Part shown: positions 1-7,629 of the stretch, one piece after another
How the letters are laid out: each line of letters opens with the position of its first letter
How positions within the stretch are numbered: position 1 is the first letter of the stretch
NCBI GenBank assembly: GCA_934358675.1
Contig: CAKRKX010000054.1
Coordinates: 1 to 16,890 of the forward strand
Reading direction: 5' to 3'
DNA: 16,890 nt
Source of the DNA: an uncultured Agathobacter sp.
GTDB taxonomy: Bacteria; Bacillota; Clostridia; Lachnospirales; Lachnospiraceae
Notes under the pieces: model-generated
What the model was told of the DNA's origin: nothing
Databases searched by the model: none
Seen by the model: only the letters and a program-made list of their open reading frames with translations
Translations under genes and position numbers: made by a program

Positions 1-677
1 CTCTCCGCCTGCGACAAACGCAGATAATCCGGCTTATGATCCGCCGCATTCTCTGCCTTGCCTTCTTCATAAAGAATCGCGCCGAGTGCCGCAACCGAGG
101 CCGCGCGCTGCTTGTTGCAGTGCGCCGGAGCATACTGATAAGACACCTTACAATGTTCCGCGATAAATTCACGGAATACCGGCACGCCATCACCCAAAAA
201 TACAACCGGGCGTCCCATCGCATTCACTTTCTCCACGATTTCCTCAATCTGTACCACACACTGCGGCAAAAGTGTCTGCATAACGCCTTTTTCAAAAGTA
301 TACAGACCTGTATAGGTCTGCTGCCGTCTCGCGTCCATCAGCGGGCAGATCACATCCGGGCAGCTCCAGATGTTGTACGCCAACGCATCCACGGTCGGAA
401 CCGAAACGATCTTTTTGTCCAAAGCAAGCGCCAGTCCCTTCGCGGTCGCAGAGCCGATACGAAGTCCGGTAAACGAGCCCGGCCCCGCCGACACAGCGAT
501 CACATCCACCGATGCGAGATCCAGCTCGATCATCTTCGCCACCTCATCCAGCATCGGAAGAAGCGTCTGCGAATGCGTCTTCTTATAATTAATGGTGTAC
601 TCACCAAGCAAATTGTCATCTTCCATGACAGCCACGCTCGCAACGAGCCCCGAGCTGTCCAATGCAAGTATCTTCAT
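1..677 (-). CDS. tsaB: TsaB, tRNA t6A37 biosynthesis dimerisation protein (3' end outside window)
   Basis: This is the inactive-paralogue partner of TsaD. With TsaD and TsaE it transfers threonylcarbamoyl to A37 of ANN-decoding tRNAs in the cytoplasm. My translation of the minus strand begins MKILALDSS, the ASKHA-fold first strand. It continues with a KKTHSQTLLP segment (residues 32-41) and the hallmark GPGSFTGLR (residues 65-73), which is typical of TsaB/YeaZ. The reading frame stays open for about 225 codons to the left edge, so the C-terminus and stop are missing; the family is usually about 220-240 residues, so little is lost. The ATG at 675-677 has a GGAAGG site about 10 nt upstream. It lies 65 nt downstream of tsaE and is probably in the same transcript. 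In many Firmicutes rimI and tsaD follow, which would lie beyond the window. Identification is firm from the motifs and the tsaE neighbour. Confidence 0.95.
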   Translation of the reverse strand, partial: MKILALDSSGLVASVAVMEDDNLLGEYTINYKKTHSQTLLPMLDEVAKMIELDLASVDVIAVSAGPGSFTGLRIGSATAKGLALALDKKIVSVPTVDALAYNIWSCPDVICPLMDARRQQTYTGLYTFEKGVMQTLLPQCVVQIEEIVEKVNAMGRPVVFLGDGVPVFREFIAEHCKVSYQYAPAHCNKQRAASVAALGAILYEEGKAENAADHKPDYLRLSQAE

Positions 678-742
678 TTCTATCAGCCTTCCATTTTCTA
701 CTTCTTCAAAATTTATTCATTCCAGTCGGTCTGCTTCCGCAA

Positions 743-1186
743 TTACCGATCAACAATTGTAATTTTTCTGTAATCGAAGCCTTTCTCGAGATTCTTCTCG
801 ATCGTGATCTCCTTGCGGTGCTCCGGCAGGATCTCCTCGATCAGATTCGCCCACTCGATCATCGTAAGACCGTCTCCATAGAAATAGTCCTCATAACCGA
901 TCTCATCCATCTCCTCAATGTCACCGATCCTATATACATCGAAATGGTAAAAAGGCATACGACCTTCCTCGTACACCTGCACAATGGTAAACGTCGGGCT
1001 GCAGATCGGTTCCTCGATGGAAAGTCCCTGCGCGATTCCCTGCGTCAGAACGGTCTTGCCCACGCCGAGATCCCCGACCAGTGTATAGACATCGCCCGGC
1101 TCTGCCGCACGGCCAAGTTCTTCGCCGAGCGCCAATGTCTCCTCCGGCGAGTTTGTCTCGATCACTCTTGTATTTGTGTCACTCAT
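743..1186 (-). CDS. tsaE: TsaE, tRNA t6A37 biosynthesis ATPase
   Basis: TsaE is the P-loop ATPase that drives turnover of the TsaB-TsaD complex during threonylcarbamoylation of tRNA A37. The 147-residue protein has the usual family length. It shows the Walker A motif GDLGVGKT (38-45), the SPTF segment (63-66), the YHFDVYR block (80-86) and the EWA segment (111-113), in the order expected for YjeE/TsaE. The ATG at 1184-1186 is preceded by GGGAAAG, a weak ribosome site. An ATG slightly further upstream (1197-1199) is out of frame and reaches a stop after six codons. It starts 20 nt after the YcxB-like gene and is followed by tsaB, so the three are probably cotranscribed leftward. Confidence 0.96.
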   Translation of the reverse strand: MSDTNTRVIETNSPEETLALGEELGRAAEPGDVYTLVGDLGVGKTVLTQGIAQGLSIEEPICSPTFTIVQVYEEGRMPFYHFDVYRIGDIEEMDEIGYEDYFYGDGLTMIEWANLIEEILPEHRKEITIEKNLEKGFDYRKITIVDR

Positions 1187-1206
1187 ATTGCTTTCCCATG
1201 CTTTCT

Positions 1207-1713
1207 TTATTTTTTCAGCTTCAGACGGAACTTCTCAAGTTTTGCCTTTGCCACCTCGCAAAAAGCGTCATACTGATCTCCAATCTGCGGCATCGGAATA
1301 ATGTACGCATTCACACGGCTGCTGTAGATTAAAACCATGTTCTTTGTCGAAACGATCTTGTACACCATATCCCACGGAAGTTCTCCGTGCTCCTTGCCCT
1401 GTGTCACTTTGATAAATTCTTCCGTCACTTCATAATGAAGCTTTCCGGCAAGAACCTGATTGCTTTTCAGCGTGGACTTTGCACGGAACCAGAGCGAGAT
1501 CGGCACATAGAACCAGAACACCACGCCCATCACAATATACATAAACAGATAACCGTTCTGTGTGTCCGGCTTCGCTGCAGATATTCCCGCCATCACAAAC
1601 GCCAGAATACCGAGTGCGATCGAGATAATTCCACTCATCCCCGTATATGTCTGAAACATATTAAACCGATACAGATCCTTCGGCTGTAACTGTACATCAA
1701 ATTCTGCTTTCAT
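1207..1713 (-). CDS. YcxB-like membrane protein
   Basis: A small predicted membrane protein of 168 residues with the layout of YcxB-like family proteins: a short N-terminal cytosolic strand region (1-20), two hydrophobic segments (about 27-46 and 54-76), then a soluble C-terminal domain (about 90-168) with an LPW motif (112-114) and a YIIP motif (137-140). Such proteins have no established biochemical role; I infer only an inner-membrane location. I chose the ATG at 1711-1713 because an AAGGAG site lies about 7 nt upstream. The frame is open further upstream, but that extension runs across the promoter and the preceding terminator and encodes an implausible hydrophobic tail. It is the first gene of the cluster with tsaE and tsaB. 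Membership of the t6A pathway is not implied by this position. Confidence 0.75.
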   Translation of the reverse strand: MKAEFDVQLQPKDLYRFNMFQTYTGMSGIISIALGILAFVMAGISAAKPDTQNGYLFMYIVMGVVFWFYVPISLWFRAKSTLKSNQVLAGKLHYEVTEEFIKVTQGKEHGELPWDMVYKIVSTKNMVLIYSSRVNAYIIPMPQIGDQYDAFCEVAKAKLEKFRLKLKK

Positions 1714-1767
1714 CGTATTCTCCTTCTTGTTTCCATGCCGAGAGCATAGAACTCCATAATCAAGCAT

Positions 1768-1776
1768 ATTATAGCA
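1768..1776 (-). promoter_or_regulatory. Extended -10 promoter for the YcxB-like/tsaE/tsaB cluster
   Basis: On the minus strand the sequence TGCTATAAT is a perfect -10 hexamer with the TGn extension. It lies about 55 nt before the YcxB-like start codon. The -35 position (about 1791-1796, TTTTCT on the minus strand) is poor, as is common for extended -10 promoters. It falls inside the T-rich tail of the upstream ribU terminator. Inferred from sequence only. Confidence 0.5.
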
Positions 1777-1784
1777 GTTTGCAC

Positions 1785-1827
1785 CAAAAAAGAAAAGAAA
1801 AAATATGCGCCCCTGCGGAGCGCATAT
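1785..1827 (-). terminator. Rho-independent terminator of ribU
   Basis: A perfect 8-bp inverted repeat (ATATGCGC at 1803-1810, GCGCATAT at 1820-1827) encloses a 9-nt loop. On the minus strand it is followed by a long T-rich tract (complement of 1785-1802). It lies about 70 nt past the ribU stop codon and before the promoter of the next gene, so it separates the two transcripts. Confidence 0.8.
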
Positions 1828-1895
1828 CAATCAGCAATTCAGTTGTATTATTTTAGTTGTTCAATCGTCAAATCCGTCTTGTTTCGAATAGCGCT

Positions 1896-2534
1896 CTATC
1901 CGTTATATCTTCCTTTAAGGATCGGTGAAAGCGGCTTGTAGACAAGCATGGTGATTGCTACGGAGATTAGGCCTTTTACGATGGTAAACGGAAGGTTGAA
2001 TACGATCAGGCTCTGCAGGATCGACTTCACGGACGGCAGGATCGCCTGATACATTCCAAGAATTGCCTCCTGTGGCATTGCTACCTGATAATAAACCGGA
2101 TATACGATGAAATAATTTGAGAATACACAGAAGACGCCCATAAATACGGCTCCTGTAATTCCACCGAGCAAAGCGCTCTTCTTTGTTTTCTTATGTTTGT
2201 AGATCAAGCCTGCCGGGATGACAAATGCCGCTCCGAGGATAAAATTTGAAAGTTCTCCGACCAGCATACTGTTGGAATCCATCAGATGAAGCAGATTCTT
2301 GATCAGGCAGACGATCACACCACATACAGGTCCGTATGCAAACGTACCGATCAAAGCCGGAAGATCCGAAAAATCAAATTTAATGAATGCCGGCATAATC
2401 GGAATCGGGAACTCAAAGTACATCAGTACAAATGAGATTGCAGACAGCATTGCGGTCACCGTAATGAAACGCACTTTGCTTGTCATTCCTGTCTTCGTGT
2501 TGTTGGTTATTGCTGCGTTTGTTTCGTTGCTCAT
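1896..2534 (-). CDS. ribU: RibU, riboflavin-binding S component of an ECF transporter
   Basis: Membrane protein that binds riboflavin and pairs with the shared EcfA/EcfA'/EcfT energising module (not in this window) to import the vitamin. The 212-residue product has about six hydrophobic segments and the RibU-typical stretch KFDFSDLPALIG (52-63), followed by a Gly/Pro-rich turn (68-72), KNLLHL (79-84) and a GELSNF segment (93-98). I placed the start at the ATG ending at 2534, where GGAG lies about 7 nt upstream. Candidate upstream codons either abut the ribosome site or precede it. An FMN riboswitch and terminator in the leader independently support a flavin-related role, since FMN riboswitches in Firmicutes control either rib genes or riboflavin transporters. 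It is monocistronic, with its own promoter and terminator. Confidence 0.95.
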   Translation of the reverse strand: MSNETNAAITNNTKTGMTSKVRFITVTAMLSAISFVLMYFEFPIPIMPAFIKFDFSDLPALIGTFAYGPVCGVIVCLIKNLLHLMDSNSMLVGELSNFILGAAFVIPAGLIYKHKKTKKSALLGGITGAVFMGVFCVFSNYFIVYPVYYQVAMPQEAILGMYQAILPSVKSILQSLIVFNLPFTIVKGLISVAITMLVYKPLSPILKGRYNG

Positions 2535-2602
2535 GTTCATTCTCCTTTTCATAAATCTTTTAAGGAATCCCAGAGAACATTTTTATCACATTCAAACAAA
2601 TG

Positions 2603-2633
2603 TAATAAAAACCCCGATCAAAATGATCGGGGT
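2603..2633 (-). terminator. Riboswitch-controlled terminator in the ribU leader
   Basis: A perfect 10-bp stem (2611-2620 with 2624-2633) closed by a 3-nt loop is followed on the minus strand by TTTTATT. It lies between the FMN aptamer and the ribU start, so it is the likely expression platform: FMN binding should favour this hairpin and stop transcription before ribU. A second small hairpin (2659-2671, CTGCC/GGCAG arms) sits between aptamer and terminator. I could not fold the alternative antiterminator by eye. Confidence 0.88.
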
Positions 2634-2689
2634 GATTCGTTACACAAATGGATGCATGCTGCCTGCGGCAGACACACATACACGATAAC

Positions 2690-2820
2690 CTCTTCTCTCA
2701 TCCAGACTATACTGTCGGTCCCGGAATCTCACCGGATCGGCTGCCTAAGCAGTTCACGGACTTTACCGTCGGTCGGGAATATGCGTCAGATCACGCAGCA
2801 CCCTGCCCCGAAGAATTCCT
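2690..2820 (-). ncRNA. FMN riboswitch (RFN element)
   Basis: On the minus strand this stretch carries the conserved blocks of the RFN aptamer in order: TTCTTCGGGGCAGGGTG at the 5' end, TTCCCGACCGACGGTAAAG with GTCCG, the GGTGAGATTCCGGGACCGAC block, and the closing AGTCTGGATGAGAGAAGA. The ends can pair (TCTTC with GAAGA) to form P1. It binds FMN and, through the terminator at 2603-2633, is expected to switch off ribU when FMN is abundant. The match is at nearly every consensus block, so the identification is very secure. Confidence 0.97.
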
Positions 2821-2839
2821 ATTCGTTTTTACAGTAACT

Positions 2840-2868
2840 ATTCTATGCATTTGTCATATAGCTGTCAA
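2840..2868 (-). promoter_or_regulatory. Sigma-A type promoter of ribU
   Basis: On the minus strand a perfect TTGACA (2863-2868) is followed after 17 nt by TAGAAT (2840-2845). Transcription would begin near 2833, about 15 nt before the riboswitch aptamer, which is the expected arrangement. Confidence 0.85.
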
Positions 2869-2923
2869 CTGTTTTCTATCATACTTCACCATATTTTTTA
2901 GAATTGTCTTTTCATGCCGGGAG

Positions 2924-5065
2924 TTACAGCTTCATCGTCAGCTGAATTCTCTGCTTCTTTAGGTCAACGCTCAGCACCTTCACATCGACGACATCCCCGA
3001 CACTGACAGCCTCAAGCGGGTGCTTGATATAGCGGTCACAGATCTGCGAGATATGCACCAGTCCGTCCTGATGCACACCGATATCGACGAAAGCGCCAAA
3101 GTCAATGACATTGCGCACAGTTCCTTTCAGCACCATGCCCGGTGTCAGATCCTTCATTTCAAGTACATCGCTGCGCAGGATTGGCTTCGGCATATCCTCA
3201 CGCGGATCGCGCGCCGGTTTCTCAAGCTCCTTTACGATATCACGAAGAGTCAGCTCCCCGATCTCCAGTTCTGCGGCAAGCTTCTTATAATCAGAAATCT
3301 TTTTCGAAATTCCCACAACAGAGCGATCGCTGACATCCTCAAGCGTATACCCCAATTTCTTTAACAATTCCTTTGTTGCCGCATAGGACTCCGGATGCAC
3401 ACCGGTCGCATCGAGTGGATTCTTTCCTCCGGTAATGCGCATGAATCCGGCACACTGTTCGTACGCCTTCGGTCCGAGCTTGGCAACTTTTAGAAGCTGT
3501 GAACGGGACGTAAAACTTCCGTTCTCCTCACGGTACGCAACGATATTCTTTGCGATCACTTTGCTGATACCGGAAATGTATTCGAGAAGCGATGCCGATG
3601 CCGTATTTAAATCCACGCCGACACGGTTGACACAGTCCTCGACCACTCCGCCGAGCGCTTCGCTTAATTTCTTCTGGTTCATATCGTGCTGATACTGACC
3701 GACACCAATCGACTGCGGATCGATCTTTACCAGTTCTGCCAGCGGATCCTGCAGACGGCGCGCCATAGACGCGGCGCTTCGCTGTCCCACATCGAAATTC
3801 GGGAACTCCTCGGTTGCAAGCTTACTTGCCGAGTAAACCGATGCGCCTGCCTCATTTACAATAATATACTGTACCTGCACCGGAATCTCTTTAAGCAGCT
3901 GCACGATTACCTGCTCCGACTCGCGGGATGCGGTGCCGTTTCCAAGAGAGATCAAGGTAATATGATACTTCGAGATCAGTTTCTTTAAAACCGCTTTCGC
4001 CTCTGCAACCTTGTTCTGCGGAGCCGTCGGATAGATGACCGTTGTGTCGAGCACCTTTCCGGTCGGATCGACAACCGCCAGCTTGCATCCGGTACGGAAT
4101 GCCGGGTCCCATCCAAGCACAACCTGTCCTGCGATCGGCGGTTGCATGAGAAGCTGCTGCAGGTTCTTGCCGAACACTTTGATTGCGCCATCCTCCGCCT
4201 TCTCCGACAGGTCGCTTCGGATCTCACGCTCGATCGCCGGTGCGATCAGACGCTCGTACGCATCCGCTACCACTTCGCGCAGCACCGGTGCCATCTGTCC
4301 CTGCGTGTTCGTAATCACCTGTTTCTCCAGATAGCGGCAGATATCTTCCTCCGGAGCCTCGATCTTCACGGTCAGAAACTTCTCCTTCTCACCTCGGTTG
4401 ATCGCAAGCGTGCGGTGTCCCGCAACCTTGGACAGCGCCTCGTCAAATTCATAGTACATCTCATAGACCGACTCTGCTTCCGGGTCCTTTGCCACAGACA
4501 CAAGCCGTCCCTTCTTCATTGTCAGTTCACGGATATGCTTGCGGAAATCCGCATTGTCCGATACAAATTCTGCCAGAATATCTTTTGCCCCGTTGATTGC
4601 GTCCTCCACTGACTCCACGCCTTTTTCCGCGTCCACATAAGCGGCAGCTTCCTCCGCGAGCGGTGTCTTTGACATCTGTAGCATAATTACATTTGCCAGC
4701 GGCTCAAGGCCTTTTTCCTTGGCAATAGTCGCACGGGTGCGGCGCTTCGGACGATACGGGCGATACAGATCATCGACAGCCACCTGCGTCTCCGCCGCGA
4801 GAATCTGCTTCTTTAATTCTTCGGTCAGCTTGCCCTGCTCCTCGATGGACGCAAGAACGGTCTGCTTCTTGTCCTCGAGATTGCGCAGATAGATCAGGCG
4901 ATCGTAAAGATTACGCAGCACTTCATCGTTTAATGCGCCGGTCGCCTCCTTGCGGTATCGCGCGATAAACGGGATCGTACATCCCTCGTCGATCAGCTTG
5001 ACGGCAGCTTCCGCCTGATTATTTCGAATACCCAGCTCCTGAGCGATTTTTGCAATAATATCCAT
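2924..5065 (-). CDS. tex: Tex family S1 RNA-binding protein
   Basis: Tex is a conserved cytoplasmic nucleic-acid-binding protein related to eukaryotic Spt6. Its role in bacteria (transcription, RNA or stress tolerance) is only partly understood. The 713 residues show the full Tex architecture: helical N-terminal domain (about 1-190, with FIARYRKE at 33-40 and DDLYRPYRPKRRTR at 98-111), a YqgF/RNase H-like domain (about 313-420, with GWDPAFRTG at 318-326, GNGTASRE at 375-382 and NEAGASVYS at 404-412), a helix-hairpin-helix region (about 487-545) and a C-terminal S1 domain (about 643-713, with IDFGAFVDIGVHQDGLVHIS from 654). Length matches the family, with no frame break. The ATG ending at 5065 has an AAAGGA site at proper distance. 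It has its own promoter and is divergent from the plus-strand gene at 5151. I see no clear terminator before the ribU promoter. Confidence 0.97.
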   Translation of the reverse strand: MDIIAKIAQELGIRNNQAEAAVKLIDEGCTIPFIARYRKEATGALNDEVLRNLYDRLIYLRNLEDKKQTVLASIEEQGKLTEELKKQILAAETQVAVDDLYRPYRPKRRTRATIAKEKGLEPLANVIMLQMSKTPLAEEAAAYVDAEKGVESVEDAINGAKDILAEFVSDNADFRKHIRELTMKKGRLVSVAKDPEAESVYEMYYEFDEALSKVAGHRTLAINRGEKEKFLTVKIEAPEEDICRYLEKQVITNTQGQMAPVLREVVADAYERLIAPAIEREIRSDLSEKAEDGAIKVFGKNLQQLLMQPPIAGQVVLGWDPAFRTGCKLAVVDPTGKVLDTTVIYPTAPQNKVAEAKAVLKKLISKYHITLISLGNGTASRESEQVIVQLLKEIPVQVQYIIVNEAGASVYSASKLATEEFPNFDVGQRSAASMARRLQDPLAELVKIDPQSIGVGQYQHDMNQKKLSEALGGVVEDCVNRVGVDLNTASASLLEYISGISKVIAKNIVAYREENGSFTSRSQLLKVAKLGPKAYEQCAGFMRITGGKNPLDATGVHPESYAATKELLKKLGYTLEDVSDRSVVGISKKISDYKKLAAELEIGELTLRDIVKELEKPARDPREDMPKPILRSDVLEMKDLTPGMVLKGTVRNVIDFGAFVDIGVHQDGLVHISQICDRYIKHPLEAVSVGDVVDVKVLSVDLKKQRIQLTMKL

Positions 5066-5100
5066 AACAAGATCCTTTCAAAACAAATTTGTCTTTCCCT

Positions 5101-5130
5101 ATTATATAGGAAGTGTTAAAATGAAATCAA
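5101..5130 (-). promoter_or_regulatory. Promoter of tex
   Basis: On the minus strand TTGATT (5125-5130) is separated by 18 nt from a perfect TATAAT (5101-5106). A start near 5094 would give a leader of about 30 nt before the tex ATG. The same 85-bp gap must also hold the promoter of the plus-strand gene at 5151, whose elements are less clear (a TTGTCT at 5090-5095 is a possible -35). Confidence 0.7.
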
Positions 5131-5150
5131 TACTTATTCGGAGGTAACAG

Positions 5151-5546
5151 ATGGACCAGTTTCAACCGTCCGGTAATCCTTACGGACAACCTTATTTTAA
5201 TCCTTACCGGAGCAACCATTCCGAGCGGATGGCAATTGCTTCAATGACCCTTGGCATGATCGCCCTGATCGGCTGCACCTGCCTATATCTGTCGATTCCG
5301 TGTGGTGCGCTCGCGATCATTTTTGCAACCCTTTCCCGCGGTGGGCAGATGCGTTACAGCGGTAAAGCACAGATGGGGCTTATCCTCGGTGCATCCGCGA
5401 TCATCCTGACCGTTTTGATCTATGCGGGATCGTTCGCCCTGGCACTTATGCAATACGGCAGCATCGACGGAATCTTAAAAGCATACTCGGATATGTCCGG
5501 ACTCGATTATAATGATCTGATCCGGCAGTTGTATCAGACACCGTAG
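5151..5546 (+). CDS. Small DUF4190-like membrane protein
   Basis: A 131-residue protein whose first 22 residues are rich in Pro, Tyr, Asn and Gly, followed by two hydrophobic hairpin segments (about 27-60 and 73-100) and a short polar tail. The pattern of a P/Y/G-rich cytosolic head, then ASMTLGMIALI and later KAQMGLILG before each membrane segment, is typical of DUF4190-type proteins, for which no function is established. The ATG at 5151 has GGAGG 6 nt upstream. It is divergent from tex and ends 27 nt from the stop of the convergent DUF2752 gene. The family assignment is by pattern, not by a search. Confidence 0.75.
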   Translation: MDQFQPSGNPYGQPYFNPYRSNHSERMAIASMTLGMIALIGCTCLYLSIPCGALAIIFATLSRGGQMRYSGKAQMGLILGASAIILTVLIYAGSFALALMQYGSIDGILKAYSDMSGLDYNDLIRQLYQTP

Positions 5547-5573
5547 CTGCATCTGTCCGAATCGGATGACCGG

Positions 5574-5999
5574 TTATCCCAATAAAGCCACCCCCGTGAC
5601 GGCAAGCACCAGATTCTTGATCAGACAATTCAGTACTGCGATCGCAAGTGCGATCCACAGATAAATGTCCCGGTAGTGCATACCGATGCGGGCTTTTCCA
5701 TGGGAAATCCGCTCGACGGTCTGCGAGATCATAAACCAGCCTCCCACTACAACTCCGTACACAACGATCGGATGGTAGTACAGGGAGGTTATTATTTTGC
5801 CGTGCAGCAGTGCGTACGTTGCACGCGTTCCTCCGCATCCCGGGCAGTAATATCCGGTTGCCGCATGGATCATGCACGGTGCCATGCGGATGATCGGGAG
5901 CACACCCGCGCGGTACAATCCGAATAGAATTGCAGCGATTGCAATGCACACCCATCCGATGATATAAAAGCATTTATCTAAAAGTTTGTCGGTTTTCAT
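5574..5999 (-). CDS. DUF2752 membrane protein
   Basis: A 141-residue membrane protein with hydrophobic segments near residues 11-30, 73-95 and 112-140. It carries the family signature CPGCGGTR (52-59), preceded by C42 and followed by an HP pair (78-79). The cysteine pattern suggests a metal or redox site, but no function is known. The start ATG (5997-5999) has a GAAGG site about 7 nt upstream and a good promoter (6033-6062). It converges on the DUF4190-like gene with only 27 nt between stops and no obvious terminator there. The motif makes the family call firm; the role stays unknown. Confidence 0.85.
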   Translation of the reverse strand: MKTDKLLDKCFYIIGWVCIAIAAILFGLYRAGVLPIIRMAPCMIHAATGYYCPGCGGTRATYALLHGKIITSLYYHPIVVYGVVVGGWFMISQTVERISHGKARIGMHYRDIYLWIALAIAVLNCLIKNLVLAVTGVALLG

Positions 6000-6032
6000 T
6001 TTATACCTTCTTTAATAAGTTCTTCCTGTATC

Positions 6033-6062
6033 AGTATAATCGTTCTTCTTATTGAAAATCAA
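6033..6062 (-). promoter_or_regulatory. Promoter of the DUF2752 gene
   Basis: On the minus strand TTGATT (6057-6062) and TATACT (6033-6038) are 18 nt apart, with the expected start about 30 nt before the ATG. The -35 box begins right at the T-rich tail of the preceding terminator. Confidence 0.6.
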
Positions 6063-6115
6063 CCAAAAGACGCGCAGCGAAACCTTACAAAATCTGTAAC
6101 GTAACGCTGCGCGTC
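6061..6115 (-). terminator. Rho-independent terminator of the uracil permease gene
   Basis: An 11-bp perfect GC-rich inverted repeat (GACGCGCAGCG at 6069-6079, CGCTGCGCGTC at 6105-6115) encloses a 25-nt loop. On the minus strand it is followed by TTTTGGTT. It lies about 40 nt beyond the permease stop codon. An ATTTTATTTA tract on the other side means it could also act on plus-strand transcripts. Confidence 0.8.
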
Positions 6116-6154
6116 ATTTTATTTACCTATTTTTTATCTGCGTTAAAGCAAATC

Positions 6155-7570
6155 TTACTGATCTTTGTACTCTTCTGCAAGTTCCTTTTCAAGCTCACGA
6201 GGGCGAAGATCCACGCCTCTTGAAGAATCGGAATCCGGATTATCACCGAAATGATAATCATTACCCGGCAGGATTGCATTTAAGATGATTCCCGCAATCG
6301 CAGCAATGGCTAAAGAGGTTAAAGTGATGGATGTTCCGCCAACCGTAAATGTAAGTCCGCCGGCGAATCCAAGTCCGCTGACAAGAATCACACCTGCGAT
6401 AATAAGGTTGCGTGACTTTGTGAAATCCACATGGTTCTCAACAACATTACGAACACCGATTGCAGAGATCATACCGTAGAGGATGAAACTGACGCCACCG
6501 ATGATAGATGCCGGCATAGAACCGATGATTTCTGCAAACTTCGGAATAAATCCAAGGATGATTGCATAGACAGCTGCCAGGCGGACAACCTTCGGATCAT
6601 GTACACGGGACAGCTCAAGTACACCGGTATTCTCTCCGTATGTTGTGTTGGCAGGTCCACCGAGCAATGCAGAGAAAGAAGTTGCAAGGCCATCACCAAT
6701 CAATGTTCTATGAAGTCCCGGATCCTCTAAGAAGTTTTCTCCTACGGTTGCAGAGATGGCAGACATATCGCCAATATGCTCCATCATGGTTGCGATAGCA
6801 ATCGGAGCCATAACAAGGATGGCTGTAAGGTTGAACTTCGGAAGCTGGAATGGTGGCAGACCAACGAAGGAAGCATTCACTACATTTGTAAAATCAAAGA
6901 TTGCAGATCCGTCCGGATTGGTGAATCCAAGTCCGTGTAACGCAAGCGCAAATACATAAGAGATCACAACACCGAGAAGAATCGGGATGATCTTGAACAT
7001 TCCCTTTCCCCAGATATTAAAGATAATGATAACAGCCAAAGCAACGATTGCGATCAGCCAGTTGGTGGATGCGTTGCTGACTGCAGACGGTGCAAGGCTC
7101 AGTCCGATACAGATGATGATCGGTCCGGTTACAACCGGTGGAAGGAAACGCATCACGCGTTTTACGCCAATTAACTTAATGATAAGTGCAAGCACCAGAT
7201 ACAGGAGACCTGCAACGAAGATACCGCCGCATGCGTACTGTAACTTCTCGGAATCCGGCATGTTGGCAAAGATTCCGGTGTCAAGGCTTGCGATACTTGC
7301 GAATCCACCGAGGAATGCAAAAGAAGATCCTAAGAATGCAGGGACCTTAAACTTTGCACATAAGTGGAAAAACAGAGTACCAAGACCGGCACAAAACAGG
7401 GTAACCTGTACAGAAAGCACCTGATTGGTACTTCCAAAATAACCGTTTACCAGAATCGGAACCAGAATGGTTGCGCCGAACATGGCAAACATGTGCTGCA
7501 GACCGAGCAGCAGCATTTTCGGAACGCCTAAGACGCTGGCGTCCTTAATGATGTCTTTTGAGTGATTCAT
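6155..7570 (-). CDS. uraA: Uracil permease (NCS2 family, UraA/PyrP type)
   Basis: Proton-coupled nucleobase importer of the inner membrane. The 471-residue protein has the many hydrophobic segments of NCS2 carriers and follows E. coli UraA closely: LQHMFAMFGAT (24-34), VPAFLGSSFAF (76-86), MMEHIGD (262-268) and NTTYGENTG (308-316). By motif alignment E264 and E313 match the two glutamates that bind uracil in UraA, and the YGENTG form separates it from xanthine/urate carriers, which have Q in place of that E. The ATG ending at 7570 follows an AGGAGGAG site. It lies 59 nt downstream of the DUF975 gene on the same strand and may share its promoter; I saw no PyrR-type attenuator in this short gap. 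The C-terminal 30 residues are charged and probably cytosolic. Confidence 0.92.
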   Translation of the reverse strand: MNHSKDIIKDASVLGVPKMLLLGLQHMFAMFGATILVPILVNGYFGSTNQVLSVQVTLFCAGLGTLFFHLCAKFKVPAFLGSSFAFLGGFASIASLDTGIFANMPDSEKLQYACGGIFVAGLLYLVLALIIKLIGVKRVMRFLPPVVTGPIIICIGLSLAPSAVSNASTNWLIAIVALAVIIIFNIWGKGMFKIIPILLGVVISYVFALALHGLGFTNPDGSAIFDFTNVVNASFVGLPPFQLPKFNLTAILVMAPIAIATMMEHIGDMSAISATVGENFLEDPGLHRTLIGDGLATSFSALLGGPANTTYGENTGVLELSRVHDPKVVRLAAVYAIILGFIPKFAEIIGSMPASIIGGVSFILYGMISAIGVRNVVENHVDFTKSRNLIIAGVILVSGLGFAGGLTFTVGGTSITLTSLAIAAIAGIILNAILPGNDYHFGDNPDSDSSRGVDLRPRELEKELAEEYKDQ

Positions 7571-7629
7571 TTGTAACTCCTCCTATTTTTTATACTAATA
7601 CCCACCGGGAATTCCGCCGGGTGATAGTT

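Noticed and set aside
36..773. A 245-codon open frame on the plus strand
   Set aside because: It is antisense to tsaB, and its Arg/His-rich translation resembles no protein; the minus-strand frame carries the TsaB motifs.
1714..1830. N-terminal extension of the YcxB-like protein to 1830
   Set aside because: It would start inside the ribU terminator, upstream of the promoter; the ATG ending at 1713 has a proper AAGGAG site.
2648..2962. Plus-strand open frames across the ribU leader
   Set aside because: They lie antisense to the FMN riboswitch and promoter, have no ribosome site, and the conserved RNA blocks explain the sequence.
3020..4612. Several plus- and minus-strand open frames inside the tex region
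   Set aside because: They are shadows of a GC-rich coding region; the 713-residue tex frame with all domains intact accounts for the sequence.
7601..7623. GC-rich hairpin after the DUF975 stop codon
   Set aside because: The arms pair only with a bulge and the minus strand continues GTATTAGTATAAAAAATA without a T tract, so it is not a convincing terminator.
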